A DNA stretch of 64,000 bases from Lactarius indigo (lineage: Eukaryota; Basidiomycota; Agaricomycetes; Russulales; Russulaceae), in NCBI GenBank assembly GCA_025766275.1, contig JAFKAC010000029.1, positions 434,001 through 498,000 on the forward strand, written 5' to 3'. This document shows positions 34,301 to 43,691 of the stretch, one piece after another. How positions within the stretch are numbered: the stretch's first letter is position 1; every line of letters starts with the position of its first letter. The translations under genes and the position numbers were made by a program. Below the pieces are notes generated by a model. It was not told the DNA's origin. It searched no databases and was given only the letters and a program-made list of their open reading frames with translations.

Positions 34301-36137
34301 CAATTGCTAGGAGTTCGAGATCGTAGATGTCGTAATTTCGTTCGGCTTCATTGAGGGTGGATGAGTAGTAGCCAATAGGATGTCATTTACCGTCTGCTTT
34401 GCGCTGAAGAAGGACTGCTCCTGTTGCGAAACCTGACGCGTCGACCTCTAACTCGAATTGTTGAGTGAGATCTGGGTGTGCAATGACAGGTTCGCTAGTG
34501 ACGAGGGTTTTGAGATCTTGGAATGCCTTCTCTTCTTCGGTTCCCCAGTGCCATTCGGCATCTTTGCGGGTAAGTTTGTTGAGGGGTCGTGCCTTGGTTG
34601 CGAAGCCTCGTATGAAAGGACGGTAAAAATTGCAAAAACCAAGGAAAGAGCGGACGTCCTTAACCTTGGTTGGCGTAGGCCAATCTTTAATGCCCGAAAT
34701 TTTGACAGGGTCCATGCGTGTCACCCCCTTTTCAAGGATTACCCCCAGGTAATCCATGCGTGGGGAGTGGAAGAGACATTTTTCGAGTTTGTAATAGAGG
34801 TCATGCTCCGCGGATATGTGGAGAACGTCTTTGACTGCTTCAATATGGTCTTGGAGGGAGTGGTTGAGTCCTGTCGCGATGCCAATGTCGTCCATGTAAA
34901 CCCGGATTACCGTTCCACAGGCTTCATGTTTAGCCATAATGTCCCTGAATATGAAATTCATCATGGTCTGGAACGTTGCTGGAGAGTTGGTTAGGCCAAA
35001 AAACATCACCGTTGGTTCAAACAACCCGTAGTGCGTCTTAAATGCCGCCTTTTCTTCATCTCCCTCTTTGATACGTATGTTGTTGTACCCCCATCTAACG
35101 TCGAGTTTGGTGTAGATGTGAGCGTTACTGAGGTCGGTGATGAGATCGGAGATGAGAGGGAGTGGATATTGGTTGCGAATGGTGACTGCATTGATTTTCT
35201 GATAGTCTTGGACGGGTCGTAACTTACCATCCTTCTTCTTAATGAAGAAGAAGGATGAGGCATATGGGGATTTAGAAGGTCGTATGTACCCCTTCTTGAG
35301 TTGTTCGTCGATCCACTCGCGTAACTTCTTATCTTCTTCTTGAGTCATGGGGTATATTTTGCAGTCAATTGCGTCGGCTGTCCCTGGTTTGAATTCAATA
35401 GCGTGGTCCCAAGGCCTGCTTGGTGGGAACCTGTCCGATGCTTCTTCGCTGAAGAGGCATTCAAATTCGCGATATTCGGGTGGTAACTCAGCTTTAGTGA
35501 CATATTGCTGTGTGGCGATGGCGAGATCAGTGGCGGTTGCCCTGATTCGGCACCCTTCCTCGAACTGTTGTTGTTGGTCATCTGTAATAACACAGGAGTG
35601 TACTATTTTGTATTCGTCATCTTGTACAGTGGTTGTTGCGACCACTGGTGTTCTTTTAAGGTAAGGATTGGTGGAACGAATGATGATGGGAAGCATATCT
35701 TCATGTATGGCGGCTTGTGACCACTTAATATGTGGATCGTAGATAGCGAGCCAGGGATATCCTAGCACAATTTCCTCATTGCCAATGTCTGTAATAAGGA
35801 AGCGGATTTCCTTGTGAATGCCTTTAGTTTGGACGTCGACATCGGTATAATGAGTGATATGCCCCGATTTGTTTTCGGTATTATCAATGTTCCATATTTT
35901 CTTGGGAACGTCGAGTTGCTTGGTCCCAAGTCCCATCCTTTTTGCGAAGGAGGGCCTCATGAAGCAGTGGGTTGCTCCTGAGTCAACTAGTGCTCGTATG
36001 TCGGCCATTGCGTAACTGGTGCGAATCGATACTGGAACTCTCATAGAACGATAGCGAGTCATGATTACACTGTTACAATTAACTGCCCTCACCCAGGCCG
36101 ATGGGTTCAGGCATCCTGAAAACCCTCCTTTTTCCAC
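31332..36137 (-). pseudogene. Pol of gypsy GF with ORF3 fused in frame
   Basis: Single frame with TGA codons at 34383, 33645 and 32910 (Arg, Trp and Arg in relatives). Protease DSGATHCF (about 35985); reverse transcriptase LRPVQDYQKIN and YMDD (34887-34898); RNase H EVDASGFATGAVL (about 34455); integrase zinc finger HDSPVYGHPG...CAECQRHK; core VDFITKLP, NRDPRF, DGQSERTNQ; GPF motif; chromodomain [12 protein letters not shown]...[15 protein letters not shown] (about 32730-32640). Translation then continues without a stop for about 390 codons: low-complexity linker, [48 protein letters not shown] and a strongly charged coiled coil to the stop at 31332. These blocks align with GA ORF3, but the zinc clusters are absent. 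Confidence 0.9.
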
Positions 36138-38074
36138 AATTGTTGGAGGATAATGTCCTTCACGTCGTCCGATTCCCCTGCTACTCTGTTAAGCCAATCA
36201 CTGGCGCGCTGTTGAGGGGGTACGTCTTGGACAGCCCTGGTGGCGACTTCTGGCTCTTGTTGGTGATAGTCGGTGTCGATATAGCGACTGGTTGATGCTT
36301 GGGGTTGGTATCCCCCTCGTGGTTGTCTGCAATCGCGGGCCATGTGTCCGTCCTTTCCGCAGTTATAACACACGACTGGCCTTTGGTTATTGCGTCCTCC
36401 CCCTCTTTGGAGGAATCCTCCCCTAGGTTGGTATGGGGGGTGAGGAGTGAGTATATCTTCTGCTCCTGCCAGCCGCCCTCGAATTCGATCTGCTGAGGTG
36501 TCCATTGCGTTTGGATCTCTTGAGAGGTTTCTTGGTTGCCAGGAACTCCGGGGTGGTCCCTGCCATTGACGTTGTTGGCGCAATCGTCCTTGTCCTTGTC
36601 CTTGCCCGGGAGAAACCCCTTTGTTCAACACCGCCTTGAGGTGGAGATATTGTTGTTGGCGGGTGGTAGCCGCTTCTTTCCATTCGCGGTAGTTGCGAGG
36701 ATTGTCAAGGGTATAGACCTTTTCATATAGGTCTTTTGGTAACCCGCTCGCAAATAAGTCAAGCGTTTGCGGGTCATCAAGTCTGTACTGAGCGCGGCGT
36801 ATTAACTGTTCAAATTGGGTGCAATACTCATCTAGATTGCCCCCGATCATCTTAACTCCTCTTTTGAGTTCGTATTGAGCCTGTTCTTGCTCCATTGTGT
36901 TTCGGAAGCACTGCATGAAGCTGCGCGTGACTTCGTTCCACAGCCCTTCACTTGTATGGGGTATTCCAGCTTGTATCTGGCCGTTGAGCCAGGTGAGCAT
37001 GGCTAATACCCATTCACTGACATTGACGCCTTTGATGTAGGAGAGAAAGAGTAAGGCACGTCGGTATGGAGTCGCCATAATGCCTTCATCGGCGTTCATG
37101 CCCCAATAGACATGCCATTGAGTGAGAAACGCCTCGACTTTGGCGCGTTCTCCATCGAATACTGTGGGTGCTTCGCCAGCTAATTTATTACTTGGAGGGG
37201 GAATGATGGGTCCTGCACCTGGTAATCCTCCTCCCGGAGGTCCCCCTCCTGGTGGTCCTCCTGGAAATCCTCCAGGGAATCCTCCGAATCCCGGCCCTTG
37301 TGATGGGGGTCCTCCTCCTCCTGGTAAGTCGCCAGGGGGTCCGCCTCCACCACTAGGGGGATCAGCTACATCTGGCCCAATGGCTCGGTGGATCGCTACG
37401 TCGTCGTCGGTCATTCGATGACCGGTGTACAGGTTGATGGGAGCTAAGTTAGCTCTGGATTCTTCTGTGATACGCCTCTGTTCTTCTAAGGCTATTTGAT
37501 CCCTTGCTTCCGCGGTGAGTTGTAGTTCTTCTTGTGTAATAGTGGCAGTTGCCATTGCGACTGCTGGGCTGCGGATGTGAATTACTTCTGGTTTGGGTTG
37601 GTGAATGGTGAGGGACTCAGTTCGTTGTATAATGTGATCGCCAATGGCTCCTAGACTGGCTTCCTCTGCTGGTGTCATTCCTCTGCTTGGTGACTGACTT
37701 TCAGAGGCTTCTTCTCCGCTGATTCCTTCGTCAGTGTGTTCTTGTGCTTGTCCATCAATAGGACCGTAATCTGCACAACTATTGAGTTCTCTTGCGTCAA
37801 TATCGCAGTTGTAGTTTCTCCCTGCTGGTCATACGATGTCCCAGTGATGATCTATGGGGTTCCAAGTAACCTCAGTCCAACAGAGATGTTCAAAATTGAA
37901 CTCAACGGGTCGGAAACGGTTAGGACCGTTAAATTCCACGAAATACCCGGTATCTTCTCCTCATTCTCTCCACTGAGCTGCTTCTAGGAATCTTGTTGGT
38001 ACATTGCGATCTCCTCGTCGTTCAATATGATAGGGACGGAAGGACGTCCACTGGTCTCTGGTCGAGTACGCCAC
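36107..38074 (-). pseudogene. Gag of gypsy GF
   Basis: The frame can be followed from GTG (complement of 38072-38074) to the stop at 36107, about 656 codons, with TGA at 37961 and 37829. N-terminal domain: DTGYFVEFNGPNRFRPVEF, then WTEVTWNPIDHHWDIV. First ATG in frame is at 37678 (MTPAEEASLGAIG). Gly/Pro-rich linker (37200-37350), Gag core (KLAGEAPTVFDGERAKVEAF to YREWKEAA), CCHC knuckle CYNCGKDGHMARDC (about 36370-36325). It overlaps Pol by 31 nt in the -1 frame at GAAAAAG (36128-36134 on the minus strand). Confidence 0.88.
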
Positions 38075-38081
38075 GATGAGG

Positions 38082-38092
38082 ATCTTGGTCTT
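38082..38092 (-). promoter_or_regulatory. Self-priming primer-binding site of GF
   Basis: On the minus strand AAGACCAAGAT follows the 5' LTR after a TT spacer. It pairs over 11 nt with ATCTTGGTCTT in the LTR (complement of 38325-38335), which starts 34 bp after TATAAG (complement of 38364-38369). Spacer, length and distance match GA. Confidence 0.75.
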
Positions 38093-38094
38093 AA

Positions 38095-38601
38095 TGTTAC
38101 GCTCCACCGGCGTTGGTCCGACTTGGACGCGAAGATGGCGTAATCAACTTGGCGAAGGTTAGGCGAATGGGGATCACGTGTCAACCCAACGCAAGCTGAA
38201 CAGGGGCACACTGGCACACGCTGCAGCTGAAATGGTAGAGTACTATCCCTTGGTGGATAGAAGCGGAGGTACGCTTAGTCCAAGACTAAGGCAGACAAAA
38301 GACGAGTCAAGTGGTGGATTGAAGAAGACCAAGATGGAGACTCTTGGTCTTCTAAGACGACTACTTATACAAATACGCGCGGGCTTTAAAGCGCCACTGG
38401 AATAACAGCTAACCAATAGCGTAACTAGCTCGAACCCTAGTACAGCTATCCTAGGAATGAGTCATACATGAGTCACAATCACATGCGAGCTGCTATGCTG
38501 ACTGATACGATGTAAGAGTCCATGACTAATACTGATACTGGACCGTAGTCATAACTGGTCATGAGTCGTGTGTAATGAGTTGCCAAGTCCGTACCGTAAC
38601 A
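38095..38601 (-). repeat. 5' LTR of gypsy GF (507 bp)
   Basis: Pairs with 30793-31299. Around the predicted RNA start the minus strand has a perfect 12-bp inverted repeat with a 7-nt loop (AGAAGACCAAGA ... TCTTGGTCTTCT). Confidence 0.94.
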
Positions 38602-38621
38602 GCAGGGGTCACTTATCAACA

Positions 38622-38723
38622 TAGTTGACTGCTTTTAACGTGGTGTGGGAGGTTGTCTTGTGTTCTGGTTGTGACTGGGGTCCAATCGTTGTCTGATTCA
38701 AAGGTGACACTGATGCTAGCCAC
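38622..38723 (-). pseudogene. N-terminal part of GD Gag
   Basis: Frame from GTG (complement of 38721-38723; VASISVTFESDNDWTPV) that runs into the duplicated target site tagtt and, without the inserted DNA, continues in frame at 30191 (GRGARWATTPNRPPC). Joining across the TSD restores one frame, which supports the nesting order. No ATG in frame upstream. Confidence 0.65.
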
Positions 38724-38931
38724 GATTGTGGTCTGTCTTGGGTGCTGATTTGTGTAAGGGGATGGCTGAAGCAGCCTCTTGTGTCAGGGAGGATCCGTCG
38801 CCCGGCTATGCCATCGTTTCTGGGTTCTGTGGAGTGTCTGGTTGTTGGCTGATGTGTCCTCTTGGATTGTCACCCACTCTGCTGTGTGGCAGTAGTGTCT
38901 TGGGTGTGTTGGGAGTTGTAGACTTGGCTTA
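38724..38931 (-). promoter_or_regulatory. GD leader with self-priming primer-binding site
   Basis: On the minus strand AAGCCAAGTCT (38930-38920) lies one base after the 5' LTR. It is the exact complement of AGACTTGGCTT in the LTR (complement of 39274-39284), which starts 33 bp after TATATAAA (complement of 39310-39317). The remaining leader is about 200 bp and not obviously coding. Confidence 0.7.
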
Positions 38932-39513
38932 TGTTACGCCCTAGCAGGGGCATGGGTTTCAGAGGTTTTAAATCACACAAGTATCAAGCGAAGACCTCTG
39001 TTGTCTTATTGCTATGAAATACAAGTGGTGAAAGTGTGGCACAAGGTGCAACACTACTCTGTAATGTAGGACTCCTCATCCGAAGTGTCTGACACTTCTC
39101 TACACTTGATCTTGCTAGTGCACAGAGTATAACTGGTGTGACGCATTGATATAGTTCAACTGCAAAGACTTTGAAGTGTCCGGGTTAGGGACTGAGGTAG
39201 GGGATGCACAAGAAGAGGGAGATAAGGCGAGGTCACACCAAAGTACAGAGGCAAGGTTGCTAGATTGCAAATGAAGCCAAGTCTGGCTTCCTACAGTCTA
39301 CAGTACAGGTTTATATAGGGCGAGGTTCCAAACAACATGAACACAGGCCCACACAAAAGCAAAGAAACTAGATGGAGTAAAGAGACATTTGGATCAAGGC
39401 AAGTAACGCCACTAACAGTAGTAGCTCCTTTGGGTAACAAGGTATGGGACAGAAGGAGAAAGAACAAGATGAGAACACACTGTAACTGAGGTCTGAAGTG
39501 TTGGATCATAACA
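38932..39513 (-). repeat. 5' LTR of gypsy GD (582 bp)
   Basis: Pairs with 23118-23699. Plus-strand ends TGTTACGCCC and GATCATAACA. The right flank tgaag does not match the left flank gtcag. Confidence 0.93.
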
Positions 39514-39889
39514 TGAAGGAAGACTTGGAGCTGCAACTGCAGGAGGGCATCAAGGACCAAAGCAGTTGAAGCATGTACTCACCAGCACCCCAGCTGGTCC
39601 CAACAAGTGTAAACTAGTAATTAACATTGAAAAACCAGGTGAGAATCTTGACCATGAATCTAAAATACATCATACTGATGTCAAAAACAGACAAAGACTT
39701 TCTCCACTCTTTGGAAGGTTGCAACTCCCTTTTGCAGTGAAGTTTATTCCAAGTACTTGTCCAAGACAGTCTGGACCATGCAACTCAGAGCTCAAGCAAC
39801 TTCAGGCTGAAGTTATTGAAGGACAATTTTGCAAAAATGATGGGCAACAATTTGTTGCTCACCAATGAAGAATTCCTTCAAACCTTTCC
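39514..39889 (+). other. Unassigned sequence between gypsy GD and GG
   Basis: 376 bp holding a 100-codon plus-strand frame (39566-39868, MKHVLTSTPAGPNKCKLV...) that I do not recognise. It may be a fragment of the sequence into which GD and GG were inserted. No repeat or RNA seen. Confidence 0.35.
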
Positions 39890-40429
39890 TGTAACATCAT
39901 CACAACGTTAGCTCTACTTGAGTGCTGAGAGGCGGTAACAACTTAGCAAATAGTCACGACAACTCAAAGGTCCATGCTCTTGTCTTAGTGAATGCATGGA
40001 GGCACACCAACAAGCTTTATAGACTTGCTGACTTCTGGCTGCGAGATAGATAGAAAGGAAATAGAGAGACAAGGAAGACAAGATGCACAAAGCAAGTGAC
40101 AATTCAAGAAGACCAAGATGGCATATCTTGGTCTTCCCCAACTATCTTAAATACAAATTAAGCAGGCCTATAAGCGCTGCTATGAGTCATGGTAAGTAGT
40201 GTCCAATGTATCGCAGAAACATCGCAAACCCTAATACTACTAGCATCTGTACTAGTATTGAGTCACATCAGTCAGCAATGACCCCCAATCTCCTATTGCG
40301 CTACATCATAAAGGCCTAAGGCCGCGAGTCTGTGACTAATCTACCTTACTGCCGTAGTCACCACCGGTACAGTAAGGGTCTGAGTTGAAACACATTACTG
40401 AGGTCAAGTCCACAGGTTGAAACGTGACA
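39890..40429 (-). repeat. 3' LTR of gypsy GG (540 bp)
   Basis: Plus-strand ends TGTAACATCATC and AACGTGACA, followed by TCACCCCCCC (polypurine tract on the minus strand). It contains the same ATCTTGGTCTT self-primer candidate within an inverted repeat as GF, showing kinship. Confidence 0.85.
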
Positions 40430-40459
40430 TCACCCCCCCTTCAGCGTGAGACTCCCGAC

Positions 40460-41689
40460 TCACCAAAAGTCCCTGGCCAGCCAGTCACGCTGTTTGTTGG
40501 CAATACACTCCAATGCTGTGGCATGCTCCAAGCAGTAAATGGAGTCCCACTTGTCATCCTGTGCACAGTGTATCATTGCACGAAGTTGACCTACCCTCGC
40601 ATGCAGCCGCTCGAGCTCTAAGCTCACTGCATGGTAGTGTGTGACCTCTGCTGTGAGGGACTCGTCGTTGATGTGACTGAGCACACGGTCCATGACCTTG
40701 TCTGCCATGAAGATGACGAGGTCTTTGTGGGGATATGTCAGGCGGAGGGTGGCCGATACGTGTGGTTTGGCGTAGAAGGGCTTACTGTAGACGTGTGGTG
40801 AACCTGGTATGACCCCTAGTATCAGGGGGTCCACCCCCCCGATGATCTGCATGTGTGAGGCATTCCTTGTCACGCCGTTGGGTCCAGTGATGGGGTATGG
40901 AATGTGATGGGGTCGTCGATTTGCCCTGAACCCTTCAGGCACAATGATGTGCACTGGGTCTTTGGCAGTGGTGAATGGACAGTGGTCTGCAACTCCAGGT
41001 ACGCGCACACGTCCTCAATACATGGGGGACCCATCAGTGTAGACAAGCCATGGTGTGATGCGGGGATCAGTAGGGTGGCACTTCGTTTGAAGGAAGGGAT
41101 GTCTCGCCAAGTAGTAATTGTCATTGTCATGGCCAGCCTCAGCAGCCTCCATCGCTCCCATCGCTCGTGCATCTCTCTCAGTTGGGCCACTGCTGAGTCA
41201 AGTTGTTCCTTCTGCCATGCCGCCACTACCTTCCTCCAGCCCTCCAGCTTGTACTCCATCAGAGCTTGAACACTCATCGTTGCGCAGGAAAATTCCGCAA
41301 ACACCGATGAGGTCGTTGCTTGGGGGGATAATGGCGATGGGTTCTTGCTCGCCAGCGTCGTTTCTGAAGATGTGAGCAACGGCATGCTGCTCGTCGATGG
41401 GTTGGATGGGGTCGGGGAAGCAGCTGAGGACGTTGGCCCATTCTTGCACGGTGATGCGGCCCTCTGGCTGGCCAACAGGTGTGTATGGGGTGAGCTGCGT
41501 GTTGGGAACTTCAGTGGCATCGCCCTCTTCCAGTACTGCATTGGCGGCTTGTGCAAGGGAGTTGAGGAGCACTGCTTGGGTGACATGTCAGAGTGGGGAC
41601 ATAGGCATGAGAGTGGGTGGTGAGGATGAGAGAGTTCGGAGGAAAAGGGGATGCTCTTCCCTGATCGTGGTATCCTCTCTTTTAACTCT
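40460..41689 (-). pseudogene. ORF3 of gypsy GG, broken
   Basis: The C-terminal part (40460-41008) reads EGFRANRRPHHIPYPI, HVYSKPFYAKPHV and NDESLTAEVTHYHAVSLELERL, aligning with the GF Pol extension and the GA LTAEV block, and ends in a charged helix (DWLARDFW). The upstream part (41198-41748) is spread over two frames and is Pro/Ser/acidic. No zinc clusters, as in GF. Confidence 0.75.
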
Positions 41690-43415
41690 TCAACCATGTG
41701 CTTGTAATTCCTGATATGCCTGGAGTGCCTCAGGCACAAACATGTCATCTTTGTTGACCCACTGGTTCTCTGAGTCTGGGTAGCCCTTCCATTTGATGAG
41801 ATATTGGAGGCGCTTCCCTCTGCTGAAGTGCTGAGTGTCTAGAATCACCTTGACCTTGTACTCCTCTTCTCCATCAATCAACTCTGGTGGTGGGCACGTG
41901 AAGTTTTCCCCATGGAAGGGTGTTTGTTTATACAGTGTGAGAAGATTGATGTGGAACACTGGGTGAATACTCCACTGCGTGGGAAGTTCCAATCGATAAT
42001 TATAGGGGGACATCACCTGTGTCACCTGAAAGGGTCCGTGGCGTCGCGCCACCAGTTTCGCTGTTGGTTGATTGGTTTGGAGGTGTTTCCCTTCCAGCCA
42101 CACGAGGTCTCCCTCCTTGAACTTCGGCATATCTTTGTTGCATATCCAGGCCTCCTGTGCCTTCTTCATGAGGCATTGCGCTTCCTCTCTTGCTTCCTTT
42201 AGTTGTGTCAGCCTCATGGTCACCTGTGGTATAGGAGACAGCTTATCAGTCCAATCAGTGTGTGGGTCATACCCCATCAGAAGCTGGAATGGCGATCGCT
42301 TCGTGTGCTCATGGGGCCAGTTGTTGTGCGCAAATTCTGCTATGGGTAGATAAGTGGTCCAGTCATTCTGACATTCATTCACCCAAAAGCATAGGTATTG
42401 TTCCAGCCATTGATTGGTCCACTCGGACTGTCCATCCGTACAAGGGTGATAGGCTGTTGACACGTTCTGTTGGACCCCTAGAATTCGACACACCTCCCAC
42501 GTGAACTTTGATGTGAATCATGGGTCTCAGTCACTAATGATTTTGCATGGTAGTCCGAAACATTTGAAAACATGGTTCACATACAGGATCGCCATCTCCT
42601 CAGCTGTAATCTCTTCCTTGCATGGTACAAAGATAGAGGCTTTACTGCAATTGTGGTCGGTGATTGTAAGGATACTGTCATACTGTTCTGATACTGGCAG
42701 TTTGGTGATGAAGTCCACTGCCACTGTTTGGAATGGAGTTGCCTCTAGAATGGGCATGATGGGATGCAGTGCTGCCCAAATGGGGCGCGTGTTGACTTTA
42801 TTCTGTTGGCATTCGGTGCATCCTTGTACATATTCATATACGTCCTTCTGCAAATGCGGCCACCAGTAGTGTTGTTCTACGATTCATTGTGTCCTTGCAA
42901 TTCCTGGGTGTCCGTGGACCAGTAGGTCATGGTGGTCGTGTATTAGCACCCATTGTGTGGAGGTGGGTCCCATGATTATGAACCTTCCATCCTTATACCA
43001 TTCTCTGTCGATTTTCTTTAGTTGGTAGGGATCCACCCATTGTTTAATGATCTTTTCGTCCTGTTGATGTCGAGGTTGCTGGAGGTTTGGATTAATAGTG
43101 AGAGTCTTGGCCATGTTGATCACCTTTACGAAGACTTCTGGTGGTAGTACTGTCACTTGTTCGTTGTTGTCAGCCCCTTGATTGTAGTCAGGCCATCATG
43201 ATAGGGCATTGGCTCAGCTGTTGTTCTTTCCCTTGATGTGGTGAATCTCAAAGTCATACTCTGACAGTTCCAACACTTCCCTTGCCACATGCCTGCTGAT
43301 CTTCTGCAGCGTTTTCCAATATTGCAGGTTGATGTGGTCGGAAAAGATCTTAATCTTGTGTGGTGCTCCAGCCAACAGTGGTCTCCAGTTGCACAGGGCT
43401 TTGACTATGGTGAGT
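41690..43415 (-). pseudogene. Pol of gypsy GG, RNase H end to chromodomain
   Basis: Contains PHKIKIFSDHINLQYW (RNase H end), integrase zinc finger (HGHPG ... CTECQQNK), core (VDFITKLP; DP-F with TGA replacing Arg twice near 42512-42527; DGQSEWTNQ), GPF motif and chromodomain EEEYKVKVILDTQHF...[15 protein letters not shown], ending at TGA 41690. Several TGA codons (42527, 42884 and others) interrupt it. Upstream RNase H continues beyond C3 at 48205. Confidence 0.88.
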
Positions 43416-43590
43416 TGTTAGGAAGCAGTCAGTATCGACCGGCTGAATCTGAGTTAAGGTATAAACTCCGATTGAATCTTTGTATGTAATAGCACGTCGT
43501 GTCCATCATATAGGGGTAGCGCGTGTCCTTTCTCAGACGCTATCCTTCTCCTTCCCTCAGCGGGTGTGATTCAAATACATTATTACTATA
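43416..43590 (+). repeat. 5' LTR of C3 (175 bp)
   Basis: TGTTAGGAAGCAG...ATTATTACTATA, followed directly by the half initiator-tRNA primer site. It differs from the 3' LTR at about ten positions, all but one at CpG sites. Confidence 0.93.
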
Positions 43591-43691
43591 GGTTATGGGC
43601 CCTGGCCCCATAGCTTAAAACTTGTTGGCCAGGAAATTCTACAGCTGCTATAGTCAAAATCTACCCTCATACTAAAGAAACACCCCGCAAT

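Larger units (their letters stand above)
30793..38601 (-). mobile_element. Ty3/gypsy element GF (minus strand), full length
   Basis: 7809 bp with 507-bp LTRs (30793-31299 and 38095-38601) and perfect duplication gcagg (30788-30792 and 38602-38606). LTR differences (about eleven) all fall at CpG positions. Gag 38074-36107, Pol 36137-31332 with ORF3 fused to its C-terminus. Five in-frame stops, all TGA. Inserted in a solo copia LTR inside GD, so it is the youngest layer of that stack. Confidence 0.95.
23118..39513 (-). mobile_element. Ty3/gypsy element GD (minus strand), twice interrupted
   Basis: Two 582-bp LTRs (3' at 23118-23699, 5' at 38932-39513), with many more differences than in GA or GF, so an older insertion. 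Internal order on the minus strand: primer site 38920-38930, Gag 38723-38622 continuing at 30191-28597, Pol 28549-25199, ORF3 25147-23726. Interrupted in Gag by a solo copia LTR with TSD tagtt, itself interrupted by GF. Flanks gtcag and tgaag do not match. Confidence 0.9.

Noticed and set aside
40870..41748. 292-codon minus-strand frame as a separate gene
   Set aside because: It lies within the broken ORF3 of GG and does not carry the conserved blocks, which are in the neighbouring frame; probably a shadow with Ser/Pro bias.
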